Origin: an uncultured Lachnospiraceae bacterium
GTDB taxonomy: Bacteria > Bacillota > Clostridia > Lachnospirales > Lachnospiraceae
DNA length: 27,494 bases
Assembly: GCA_934402515.1 (NCBI GenBank)
Contig: CAKRTZ010000027.1
Location: 1-27,494, forward strand
Reading direction: 5' to 3'
Both the position numbers and the translations under genes were made by a program. Each line of letters begins with the position of its first letter. The stretch's first letter is position 1. The notes below the pieces were generated by a model. That model saw only the letters and a program-made list of their open reading frames with translations. It made no database searches and was not told the DNA's origin. This document shows positions 1 through 7,524 of this stretch, piece after piece.

Positions 1-1
1 C

Positions 2-1444
2 CTACTCCTCCCGGAAAAGTTCCCGCTTCCGTTCAATCATTTCATCAATTCTGCTCAGGTATTGCTCGATATCTTTGACATTTTCGCAGCGTTCAATGCG
101 TCCGCCCAGATAAACCCGCTTGGTGATGGAACCTGCGCCAAGAGCTACGATGGTCTGTTTCTCTTCCATAATAAGCACATTATACACGCCAAATTTTCCC
201 GGGGCTGCATAACCCACATTTTCAAAATTGCCGGACATGTTTTTCTGGCGGTACAGATAGTAGGGAACCAGTCCAATCTCTCTTGCGGTTTTCTCTGCGA
301 TTGCCATGGTTTCGTCGGTATTGTGCAGTTCCTCCATTCCATTTTCCCTAATCCACTGCGCCAGCTTAGAAGCACGCTTGATTGCCAGGGAATGAACCGT
401 AAGACTGTCTGGCTTTAACTCCTTTATCACTTCCATGGTGTGTTTCACTTCCTCCACACCCTCTCCCGGAAGACCCAGAATCATGTCCATGTTGATATTA
501 TCAAATCCCAGCTCCCGGGCCAGTTGGAAAGCTTCCAGCACCTGTTCCACCGTATGCCGTCTTCCGATGCGATCCAGGGTAATCTGGTTCATGGTCTGGG
601 GATTTACGGAAATTCTGGTGACACCGTACTTTTTCAGCACCTCCAGTTTGTCTCTGGTAATACTGTCAGCTCTCCCCGCCTCCACGGTAAATTCGGATAC
701 CTGTTCCATGGGCAGCGTGGTCACAATCTTGTGTAACAGTCGTTCCAACTGTTCTGCATTTAAGGTAGAAGGGGTTCCACCGCCGATGTAAACCGTGTCC
801 AAGATGTCGTCAGCATTGTTCTCTGCCACAAAATCGATTTCTTTATCCAATGCATCCAGATACTCCCCCACCCGGTCACGCCATGCTGCGATAGGGTAAG
901 AGGTAAAGGAACAATACAGACAGGTGGTGGGGCAGAAAGGGATACCGATATAGACACTGTAGCCCTTCACTCCATGTAAAGAGGACAACAGTTTTTCCTC
1001 ACGGTGGGCAATCTCAATGCTCAGTTCCTGTTTCTCCGGGCTGACCAGATATTTTTCCCTCATAAATGCCCTGATTTCGTCTTCCGTTCTGCCCTGCTCC
1101 AGCATGGCAGTGGCAATCTTGGTGGGACGGATACCTGTCAGGGTTCCCCAGGGGAGCTGTTTTTCTGTCACTTCTGATAGCGCTTTGTAAATCAACAACT
1201 TGACCTGGTTCTTCAGTTCGTCCTTGTCGGCCTGGTTTTCTATCTCCGTCTTGGCAGTCCGGCTCCAGACCTGTCCCGTTTCCATCTGTTTAAACTGGAT
1301 TCCATCAGGCAAAAAGAGGAGACGAAAGTTCACATCCTCCGTCTCTCCCACTACCACTTTCACATCCTCTGCAGGATAAAATGCTTTTACAAGGGAGTGA
1401 ATATCATACTCAAATTGCTGTTTATTTAGGTTTACATAAATCAT
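2..1444 (-). CDS. hemZ: Oxygen-independent coproporphyrinogen III oxidase-like radical SAM protein HemZ
   Basis: 480-residue radical SAM protein of the HemZ branch of the HemN-like family. These enzymes are credited with oxidative decarboxylation of coproporphyrinogen III to protoporphyrinogen without oxygen, in the cytosol. Visible: a family-specific N-terminal region (about residues 1-160), then the 4Fe-4S motif CPTTCLYCSF with Cys171, Cys175 and Cys178, then YIGGGTPS and the MDMILGLPGEG motif of the SAM barrel. Cx3Cx2C is the canonical spacing. The start is ATG with a weak AGAGAAAG ribosome binding site. It is the last gene of apt-relA-MBL-hemZ, 31 bp after the MBL gene, so probably co-transcribed. 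In many clostridia hisS and aspS follow, which would lie just outside the window. No other heme genes are present, so true heme synthesis is not proven; some HemN relatives have other functions. Confidence 0.93.
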   Translation of the reverse strand: MIYVNLNKQQFEYDIHSLVKAFYPAEDVKVVVGETEDVNFRLLFLPDGIQFKQMETGQVWSRTAKTEIENQADKDELKNQVKLLIYKALSEVTEKQLPWGTLTGIRPTKIATAMLEQGRTEDEIRAFMREKYLVSPEKQELSIEIAHREEKLLSSLHGVKGYSVYIGIPFCPTTCLYCSFTSYPIAAWRDRVGEYLDALDKEIDFVAENNADDILDTVYIGGGTPSTLNAEQLERLLHKIVTTLPMEQVSEFTVEAGRADSITRDKLEVLKKYGVTRISVNPQTMNQITLDRIGRRHTVEQVLEAFQLARELGFDNINMDMILGLPGEGVEEVKHTMEVIKELKPDSLTVHSLAIKRASKLAQWIRENGMEELHNTDETMAIAEKTAREIGLVPYYLYRQKNMSGNFENVGYAAPGKFGVYNVLIMEEKQTIVALGAGSITKRVYLGGRIERCENVKDIEQYLSRIDEMIERKRELFREE

Positions 1445-1475
1445 AATGTTTGCTTTCTCTTACATAAATAAAATC

Positions 1476-2105
1476 TTATAGGAACGGATTGTTTTCTCTC
1501 TCAAATCCAATGGTGGTAATTTCTCCGTGACCGGGATAAACTTTCACTTCATCCGGCAGTGTCATCAGTTTTTCCTTAACGGAACGCACAATATCCGACA
1601 TACTTCCCGTGGGAAAATCTGTTCTGCCCACGGACTGGCAAAACAGGGTATCACCGCTCATCACAATTCCATCATTTTCAAAATAATAACAACAGCTTCC
1701 TGCAGTGTGTCCCGGTGTGGCAAGCAATTTACAGGTTAAATCTCCCACCTGGACTTTCTCTCCATCTTTTAAATAATAGTCCGGCTTGATGGTGCAGGCT
1801 CTCCCCATCTGGGCAGACAAATTTAAATCAGAACTCTCACATAGGGGCTGTTCTTTCTCATAGGCATAAATCTTTGCTCCGCTTTTCTCCCTAAGTTCTT
1901 CTGCTCCCCAGATATGGTCAAAATGACCGTGGGTCAGCAAAATTGCACGAATATGGAAGCCCTTTTCCGTAATGGCGCGATAAATGTCCCCACCTCTGTC
2001 CGCAGGGTCAAACACCATAACTTCCGTAAAGCCATCCCGATATACATAGTAACAGTTGGTGGCACACACACCCATGGTCATGCATGCAATCTTTAATTCA
2101 CTCAT
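1476..2105 (-). CDS. MBL-fold metallo-hydrolase (glyoxalase II-like)
   Basis: 209-residue metallo-beta-lactamase-fold hydrolase. The di-metal motif THGHFDH is at about residues 58-64 (His59, His61, Asp63, His64). Further ligands are in GHTAGS, SGDTLF and the C-terminal YPGHGE. This is the compact single-domain form that follows relA in many Firmicutes and is usually annotated as a hydroxyacylglutathione hydrolase-like protein; it lacks the C-terminal substrate domain of true glyoxalase II. Its substrate is unknown. An upstream in-frame ATG at 2117 would add four residues, but the ATG at 2105 has the better-placed GAGGAA ribosome binding site. It lies 71 bp downstream of relA and 31 bp upstream of hemZ, with no terminator visible on either side. 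Confidence 0.9.
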   Translation of the reverse strand: MSELKIACMTMGVCATNCYYVYRDGFTEVMVFDPADRGGDIYRAITEKGFHIRAILLTHGHFDHIWGAEELREKSGAKIYAYEKEQPLCESSDLNLSAQMGRACTIKPDYYLKDGEKVQVGDLTCKLLATPGHTAGSCCYYFENDGIVMSGDTLFCQSVGRTDFPTGSMSDIVRSVKEKLMTLPDEVKVYPGHGEITTIGFERENNPFL

Positions 2106-2176
2106 TGATTTCCTCATTCTACAGGTGTTTTCTTAATCCTGGCTCTTTGCAATGCTTACCGCACAAAATATCAGAG

Positions 2177-4507
2177 TTATCCTCTTGTTCTTTCAATATC
2201 AATCACGCTGTCCACCGCCCGTAATTTCTCTACTACCGATTTCAGTTCTTCTCTGCCACTGATGCTAAAGGCCATGGATAAGGTGGCGATACCCTGCTTA
2301 TTGGTACGGGTGTTCAATGCGTTAATGTCAATGTTTTTCTCCGTCATAATGCGGGTAATGTCCGCCAGCAGGCCGTTCCGGTTAGTGGCATAAATGGTAA
2401 TCTCTGCCAGGAACTGTCCTTTATCTTCCTCGGCACCCTTCTGCCACTCTGCATCGATGAGACGGGCTCTTTCAATTTCCGGCAGATTGATGACATTAAT
2501 ACAATCTGTCCGGTGGATGGACACCCCTCTGCCCCTTGTGACAAAACCCACAATTTCATCTCCCGGCACGGGGCTGCAGCACTTGGAAAAACGCACTGCC
2601 ACATCGTGAATTCCCTTTACCACAATACTGCTCTGAGGTCGCATGAGAACCGGTTTATTCTGGTTGTTCTCCGCAACACTTTCCAGCACTTCCTCATTGG
2701 AAAGGATCTTGGGGTGGTCTTTGTCGTAAAGTTCCTGCATGCGGTTGATGACCTGGCCTTCTTTCAAGCCGCCATGTCCAATCGCCGCAAGTACCGCATC
2801 CCAGTCATGGAATCCATACTTGCGTTCCACCGCATCCATGTATTCCGGTTTCTGCAGTTCTGACAGGTTAATGCTTTTACTCTTGCAATAGGTGGATAAC
2901 AATTCCTTACCCCGGACAATGTTATCCTCTTTCAGTTCATTTTTAAACCACTGGTTAATCTTACTCTTTGCCTGGGCACTCTTTACCACGTTGAGCCAGT
3001 CCCGGCTGGGACCCTTGGAATTCTGGGAAGTTAAAATCTCAATTCGGTCACCGTTCTTGATTTCATAGTCGATGGTCACCAATTTTCCGTTGACTCTGGC
3101 ACCAATCATTTTATTTCCTACGGCACTGTGAATACTGTAGGCAAAATCAATAGGCGTCGATCCGGCGGGAAGATTTTTCACATCGCCGCTGGGTGTAAAG
3201 CAGTATACATTCTCGGAAAAGAGATCCAAATCACTCTTAAGTAAGGACATAAACTCCCGGTTATCAGACATGTCCCGCTGCCAGTCCAGAATCTGGCGCA
3301 GCCATACCAGTTTCTCTTCCTCGGCTTCCACCTTTTTACCATCGGAGGCTTCTTTGTATTTCCAGTGGGCAGCGATACCATACTCTGCCGCTTTATGCAT
3401 TTCATAAGTACGGATCTGAATTTCAAAAGGGGTTCCGTTGGAACCAATCAGTGTGGTATGCAGAGACTGGTACATATTGGCCTTAGGCATAGCAATATAA
3501 TCCTTGAAACGTCCCGGAATAGGTTTATACATTTCATGGATGACACCCAGGGCTGCATAGCAGTCCTTCACCGTCTCTACAATGATACGCACGGCAAACA
3601 GGTCATAGATCTGGTCAATGGTCTTGTTCTGATTTTTCATCTTCTTGTAAATACTGAAGAAATGTTTCACACGACCATCCACATGAGCCTCAATGCCCGC
3701 ATTTCTGATATGTTCGCTGACCTCATCCACAATACTCTGGATATATTTTTCCCGCACACTCTTTCTGGTGGCAATTTTTTCTGCCAGATCATAATAAACT
3801 TCTGGTTCCAGATATTTTAAGGACAGGTCATCCAGTTCGATTTTAATTTTGGAAATACCCAGCCGTTCTGCAATAGGGGAATAGATATCCAAAGTCTCTC
3901 TGGCAATCCGTTTCTGGCTTTCCGGACTCTTGTATTTCAATGTCCGCATGTTGTGCAGACGGTCTGCCAGCTTAATGAGGATGACACGGATATCCTTTGC
4001 CATGGCCAGGAGCATTTTACGCAGGTTTTCCGCCTGCATCTCCAGTCTGGCATCGGTTTCTGTTCCACTGCTTAAAGGGATATTCTCCAGCTTGGTCACA
4101 CCATCTACCAGGAGGGCTACATCAGGGCCAAACTCCTTCTCAATCTCCTCGGTGGTCATAATGGTATCTTCCACCACATCATGTAGAAGTCCCGCTGCAA
4201 TGGTTTCTTTATCCAGCTCCAGATCTGCCAGAATAATTGCAACGCACAGTGGATGGATGATATAAGGCTCCCCGGATTTGCGCACCTGGTCTTTGTGTGC
4301 TTCTGCCGCAGTCTTATAGGCTTTCTCTATGAGGGAAATGTCGTCGGAGGGGTGGTATTTCTGCACATGGGAAATTAAATCCTGATAAAGCTCCTCAGGA
4401 CTGGTATGTTCCTTCATCACCTCAATGTTGCGTTCCTCAAGAGGTTTCTCCTGGACACCACTGGGTTTTATGATTTCATTTGCAATAATTTTACTCTCTT
4501 CTGCCAT
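2177..4507 (-). CDS. relA: Bifunctional (p)ppGpp synthetase/hydrolase (RelA/SpoT homologue)
   Basis: Long RSH enzyme (776 residues from the ATG used here) that makes and degrades the alarmone (p)ppGpp in response to amino-acid starvation, in the cytosol on ribosomes. Domains in order: HD hydrolase with LLHDVVEDT at about 108-116, which is intact and so hydrolase-competent; synthetase around 220-390 with GRFKDYIAMPKANMYQSLHT; TGS around 430-490; a Cys-containing zinc-finger-like domain with KCCSPVPGDEIVGF near 640; and a C-terminal ACT/RRM domain from about 700. This is the usual architecture and length for Firmicutes Rel. GTG codons at 4516 and 4513 are alternative starts; ATG at 4507 is preferred, though its ribosome binding site is poor. 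apt lies 41 bp upstream, a classical pairing that links purine salvage to alarmone metabolism. Confidence 0.96.
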   Translation of the reverse strand: MAEESKIIANEIIKPSGVQEKPLEERNIEVMKEHTSPEELYQDLISHVQKYHPSDDISLIEKAYKTAAEAHKDQVRKSGEPYIIHPLCVAIILADLELDKETIAAGLLHDVVEDTIMTTEEIEKEFGPDVALLVDGVTKLENIPLSSGTETDARLEMQAENLRKMLLAMAKDIRVILIKLADRLHNMRTLKYKSPESQKRIARETLDIYSPIAERLGISKIKIELDDLSLKYLEPEVYYDLAEKIATRKSVREKYIQSIVDEVSEHIRNAGIEAHVDGRVKHFFSIYKKMKNQNKTIDQIYDLFAVRIIVETVKDCYAALGVIHEMYKPIPGRFKDYIAMPKANMYQSLHTTLIGSNGTPFEIQIRTYEMHKAAEYGIAAHWKYKEASDGKKVEAEEEKLVWLRQILDWQRDMSDNREFMSLLKSDLDLFSENVYCFTPSGDVKNLPAGSTPIDFAYSIHSAVGNKMIGARVNGKLVTIDYEIKNGDRIEILTSQNSKGPSRDWLNVVKSAQAKSKINQWFKNELKEDNIVRGKELLSTYCKSKSINLSELQKPEYMDAVERKYGFHDWDAVLAAIGHGGLKEGQVINRMQELYDKDHPKILSNEEVLESVAENNQNKPVLMRPQSSIVVKGIHDVAVRFSKCCSPVPGDEIVGFVTRGRGVSIHRTDCINVINLPEIERARLIDAEWQKGAEEDKGQFLAEITIYATNRNGLLADITRIMTEKNIDINALNTRTNKQGIATLSMAFSISGREELKSVVEKLRAVDSVIDIERTRG

Positions 4508-4548
4508 AGACACCACCGCTGCTTAACGTTTTCTCTGAATGAATTCTT

Positions 4549-5073
4549 TTATTTACCCTCGTAACGGATTGCAGAATCCAGACGATAGCCTGCAATCTTA
4601 TCTCTTCCGTGAAGTCCTGCCAGTTCAATGAGTACCACAATTCCGGCAACCACGCCGCCCAGGGATTCTACCAGGTCAATCATTGCCTGGGTTGTGCCAC
4701 CGGTAGCAATCAGGTCATCCACAATCAGCACTCTCTGACCGGGTTTAATGGAATCCTTGTGCATCTCAATCACTGCGGTTCCATACTCCAATGCGTACTC
4801 TTTCTGTACAGTTGCACAGGGAAGTTTGCCCTTTTTACGGATCAGGACAAAGGGTTTGTGATTGTTGTAGGCAATAGGCATACCAAAGATAAATCCTCTG
4901 GATTCGGGTCCTACCACTACATCATAGTCCAGATCCTTCACCAGATCCTCCATGGTGTCGATTGCCAGATGCAGTCCGTCTGCATCCTGTAGTACGCTGG
5001 TGACATCCCGGAAAATAATGCCGGGTTCAGGGAAATCCGGGATACTTCTCACATATTCTTCCAGTTTTTTCAT
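4549..5073 (-). CDS. apt: Adenine phosphoribosyltransferase
   Basis: 174-residue enzyme converting adenine plus PRPP to AMP and pyrophosphate (purine salvage, cytosol). The type I PRTase PRPP loop VLIVDDLIATGGTT is at about residues 115-128. The Apt-type N-terminus IPDFPEPGIIFRDVT and the GPESRGFIFG motif (about 55-64) distinguish it from Hpt and Xpt. Length is normal. Start: ATG with GGAGAG ribosome binding site about 6 nt upstream. It is the first gene of the operon with relA, the MBL gene and hemZ. It is driven by the promoter at 5274-5302, and its roughly 190-nt leader carries the structured element at 5131-5262, so expression of the whole operon could depend on read-through of that element. 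Confidence 0.96.
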   Translation of the reverse strand: MKKLEEYVRSIPDFPEPGIIFRDVTSVLQDADGLHLAIDTMEDLVKDLDYDVVVGPESRGFIFGMPIAYNNHKPFVLIRKKGKLPCATVQKEYALEYGTAVIEMHKDSIKPGQRVLIVDDLIATGGTTQAMIDLVESLGGVVAGIVVLIELAGLHGRDKIAGYRLDSAIRYEGK

Positions 5074-5130
5074 GTTATTCTCTCCGTTTCTTGGGTTTTT
5101 ATGTATATGTATTTATTTTTTACTTTCATT

Positions 5131-5262
5131 TTTCAGAGCCAGCTCCAAAATGCTGCGCATTTCGTCGCTTTGGCGTATCCGCCAAATGTATTTCTAAGAA
5201 AAAAACCTCGTTCATGCGAGCATGACTCGGCTTTTTTCTTAAAAATACGCTTGGCTCTGAAC
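5131..5262 (-). other. Structured inverted-repeat element in the apt leader, with internal terminator-like hairpin
   Basis: Nearly all of this 132-bp stretch can pair. The outer arms TTCAGAGCCAGC (5132-5143) and GCTTGGCTCTGAA (5249-5261) are complementary but for one bulge. Inside, GTATTTCTAAGAAAAAAA (from 5188) pairs with the A/T-rich arm ending at 5249 and encloses TCATG-CGAG-CATGA (5212-5225). A second hairpin is TTTGGCG-tatc-CGCCAAA (5169-5186). The whole can fold as a three-way junction. On the minus strand the inner hairpin is followed by T7 (5199-5205), like an intrinsic terminator. The stem contains CCGAG opposite CGAGG, able to form tandem G-A pairs. It starts within a few nt of the predicted start of the apt transcript. 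It matches no riboswitch that I recognise. It could be a dispersed palindromic repeat or a leader regulator. Confidence 0.6.
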
Positions 5263-5273
5263 GGATAGTAAAT

Positions 5274-5302
5274 ATTATATTATTTTTCATCCTATAAGTC
5301 AA
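5274..5302 (-). promoter_or_regulatory. Sigma-A promoter of the apt-relA operon
   Basis: On the minus strand, -35 TTGACT (5297-5302) and -10 TATAAT (5274-5279) are separated by 17 bp, near consensus. Transcription should begin around 5267, a few nt before the 5' arm of the structured element. The -35 box abuts the last base of the groEL terminator. Confidence 0.75.
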
Positions 5303-5340
5303 ATCCCCCGAATCAGCCCAGCAGGCTGATTCGGGGGATT
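5302..5340 (-). terminator. Intrinsic terminator after groEL
   Basis: Perfect 17-bp inverted repeat (5302-5318 and 5324-5340) with a 5-nt loop, including CCCCCG/CGGGGG. It starts 26 bp after the groEL stop codon. The U-tract on the minus strand is short (ATTTGACTT), but the very stable stem and the position support termination. Confidence 0.7.
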
Positions 5341-5366
5341 TTATGGTTGATTTTATTCAGGTTGGA

Positions 5367-6992
5367 TTACATCATTCCGCCCATTCCTGCACCGCCTGCA
5401 GGCATAGCGGGTTCGGGCTCTTTGATGCTTGCCACTACGGATTCAGTGGTCAGCAATGTGGATGCAACGGAGGTTGCATTCTGCAGGGCACTTCTGGTAA
5501 CCTTTGCAGGATCCAGAATACCGGCGCTTACCATGTCAACATACTCGTCTTTCAGAGCATCGTAACCGGTACCTACTGCAGACTCACGTACTTTATTGAT
5601 GATAACAGATCCTTCCAGACCTGCGTTTGCTGCGATGAAGTTCAGAGGAGCTTCCAGAGCTTTCAGAATGATCTGTGCACCGGTCTTCTCATCACCTTCC
5701 AGAGTGTCAGCCAGTTTGGCAACTTCCTTGGATGCGTGGATATATGCGGAACCGCCACCTGCGATGATGCCTTCCTCTACAGCTGCCTTGGTGGCTGCCA
5801 GAGCATCCTCCAGACGAAGTTTTGCTTCCTTCATCTCGGTCTCGGTAGCTGCACCTACACGGATGACAGCGACACCTCCTGCCAGTTTTGCAAGACGCTC
5901 CTGTAATTTCTCACGGTCGAAATCAGAAGTGGTCTCCTCAATCTGTTTTCTGATCTGTGCGATACGGGCCTGGATAGCATCCTTATCGCCCTCACCGTCC
6001 ACGATGACGGTGTTCTCTTTCTGGACTTTCACGGATTTTGCATGACCTAACTGATCCAGGGTAGCGTCCTTTAACTCTAAGCCAAGCTCAGAACTGATGA
6101 CCTGACCACCGGTCAGAATTGCGATATCCTCCAGCATTGCTTTTCTTCTGTCACCATAGCCGGGAGCCTTAACAGCTACTACGTTGAAAGTACCACGCAG
6201 TTTGTTGACGATTAAGGTGGTGAGTGCTTCACCCTCTACATCCTCAGCGATGATGAGTAATTTCATACCGGACTGTACTACCTGCTCTAACAGAGGCAGA
6301 ATCTCCTGGATGTTGGAAATCTTTTTATCGGTAATAAGGATAGCAGGATTATCCAGTACGGATTCCATTTTATCCATATCGGTTGCCATGTAAGCGGAAA
6401 TATATCCACGGTCGAACTGCATACCTTCTACCAGATCAAGCTCGGTCATCATGGTCTTGGATTCTTCAATGGTGATAACGCCATCGTTGGAAACCTTCTC
6501 CATGGCATCTGCTACCAGCTGTCCGACAGACTCATCTCCTGCGGAGATTGCTGCTACTCTTGCAATGTGCTCTTTACCGTTTACCTTGGAGCTCATCTTT
6601 GCGATAGCTTCTACTGCGCAGTCGGTTGCCTTCTTCATACCTTTTCTCAGGATGATGGGATTTGCACCTGCTGCCAGGTTCTTCATACCGGCATTTACCA
6701 TTGCCTGTGCCAGTACGGTTGCGGTGGTAGTACCATCACCGGCTACATCGTTGGTCTTGGTTGCTACTTCTTTCACAAGCTGTGCGCCCATGTTCTCGAA
6801 AGGATCTTCCAGTTCGATCTCTTTTGCAATGGTCACACCATCATTAGTGATTAAGGGAGCGCCGTAGGATTTATCCAGTACTACGTTTCTTCCTTTGGGT
6901 CCTAATGTAACTCTGACGGTGTCTGCTAATTTATTGACACCAGCCTCTAATGCTGCACGCGCTTCTGCGCCATATTTAATCTCTTTTGCCAT
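5367..6992 (-). CDS. groEL: Chaperonin GroEL (60 kDa chaperonin)
   Basis: 541-residue chaperonin of normal length, forming the double-ring folding chamber in the cytosol. Visible: the N-terminal MAKEIKYG and the ATP-site motifs VTLGPKGRNVVLDKS, DGVTIAKEIEL and GDGTTTATVLAQ, including the catalytic Asp region near residue 52 and 86-90. The C-terminus ends in the typical flexible Gly/Met tail GGAGMGGMM. Start: ATG with AGGAGG about 9 nt upstream. It lies 20 bp after groES, with no terminator between, so the pair is one CIRCE/HrcA-controlled operon. A strong terminator follows at 5302-5340. Confidence 0.98.
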   Translation of the reverse strand: MAKEIKYGAEARAALEAGVNKLADTVRVTLGPKGRNVVLDKSYGAPLITNDGVTIAKEIELEDPFENMGAQLVKEVATKTNDVAGDGTTTATVLAQAMVNAGMKNLAAGANPIILRKGMKKATDCAVEAIAKMSSKVNGKEHIARVAAISAGDESVGQLVADAMEKVSNDGVITIEESKTMMTELDLVEGMQFDRGYISAYMATDMDKMESVLDNPAILITDKKISNIQEILPLLEQVVQSGMKLLIIAEDVEGEALTTLIVNKLRGTFNVVAVKAPGYGDRRKAMLEDIAILTGGQVISSELGLELKDATLDQLGHAKSVKVQKENTVIVDGEGDKDAIQARIAQIRKQIEETTSDFDREKLQERLAKLAGGVAVIRVGAATETEMKEAKLRLEDALAATKAAVEEGIIAGGGSAYIHASKEVAKLADTLEGDEKTGAQIILKALEAPLNFIAANAGLEGSVIINKVRESAVGTGYDALKDEYVDMVSAGILDPAKVTRSALQNATSVASTLLTTESVVASIKEPEPAMPAGGAGMGGMM

Positions 6993-7012
6993 GATTGCAT
7001 GCCTCCTGCTTT

Positions 7013-7297
7013 TTATTTAATGATTGCTAATATATCGCTCTGTTTTACGATAATGTACTCATCTTCATCAATTTTAACTTCGGTTCCGGAATATTTGGAG
7101 TAGATTACTTTATCTCCTACGCTTACTTCCATCTTTACTTCCTTGCCATCAACCATTCCGCCGGGGCCTACTGCCAGGACTTCTGCCTGCTGGGGTTTCT
7201 CTTTGCTCTGTCCGGGAAGAACAATACCGGATTTGGTTGTTTCCTCTGCAACTAACTGTTTTAATACAACTCTGTCACCTAAAGGTACTAAATTCAT
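7013..7297 (-). CDS. groES: Co-chaperonin GroES (10 kDa chaperonin)
   Basis: 94 residues, the standard GroES length. It forms the heptameric lid of the GroEL chamber. Motifs: N-terminal MNLVPLGDRVVLKQL, the mobile-loop region EETTKSGIVLPGQSKEKPQ (about 18-36), and YSKYSGTEVKIDEDEYIIV in the C-terminal half. Start: ATG with AGGAGG about 8 nt upstream. It is first in the groES-groEL operon; a CIRCE operator and promoter lie 48-114 bp upstream of the start codon. Confidence 0.98.
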   Translation of the reverse strand: MNLVPLGDRVVLKQLVAEETTKSGIVLPGQSKEKPQQAEVLAVGPGGMVDGKEVKMEVSVGDKVIYSKYSGTEVKIDEDEYIIVKQSDILAIIK

Positions 7298-7344
7298 GAT
7301 AACTGCCTCCTATTATTTAAAATTCTTTTCTTACGCGGAATTTA

Positions 7345-7371
7345 TTAGCACTCATTTCACTCGAGTGCTAA
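7345..7371. promoter_or_regulatory. CIRCE operator (HrcA binding site)
   Basis: Perfect inverted repeat TTAGCACTC-N9-GAGTGCTAA, exactly the CIRCE consensus. It lies just downstream of the predicted groES -10 box, so a bound HrcA repressor would block transcription or early elongation; heat shock relieves this in the Firmicutes studied. Confidence 0.97.
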
Positions 7372-7382
7372 CTACAAATCAT

Positions 7383-7411
7383 ATATTATGTTCTTGCAGA
7401 GAGGTTTGCAA
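7383..7411 (-). promoter_or_regulatory. Promoter of groES-groEL
   Basis: Minus-strand -35 TTGCAA (7406-7411) and -10 TAATAT (7383-7388) with 17-bp spacing, placed so that CIRCE falls at about +5 to +30. The -35 box is inside the separate inverted repeat 7387-7430. Confidence 0.7.
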
Positions 7412-7430
7412 CTCTCCCCACAAGAACATA
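7387..7430. repeat. Inverted repeat spanning the groES promoter
   Basis: 10-bp perfect arms TATGTTCTTG (7387-7396) and CAAGAACATA (7421-7430) flank an inner pair GAGAG (7399-7403)/CTCTC (7412-7416). The -35 box lies in the central loop, and the -10 box touches one arm. There is no U-tract, so it is not an obvious terminator; an additional operator is possible. It is not the CtsR heptamer repeat. Confidence 0.6.
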
Positions 7431-7524
7431 TCTGTTGTAAACTCTTTTTATCTTTTGTTTTCTCGTTTTTTCTTTTGTTTTCTTATCAAAGTCTCCTTTC
7501 GGAGATTTAATACTTTTTTTAGAT

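Noticed and set aside
5113..5160. Minus-strand 15-codon frame MRSILELALKNESKK inside the apt leader element
   Set aside because: No ribosome binding site and overlap with the structured arms; likely a chance frame or a remnant of the repeat. It is worth a homology search but not callable.
5074..5300. Known purine, PRPP or ppGpp riboswitch before apt
   Set aside because: None of the conserved core sequences I know could be found; the structure is dominated by long perfect helices instead.
7488..7512. Hairpin ATCTCC-GAAA-GGAGA after the degenerate GGDEF gene as a terminator
   Set aside because: Short stem with a bulge and a mixed tail (CTTTGATAAG) rather than a U-run on the minus strand; possible but too weak to call.
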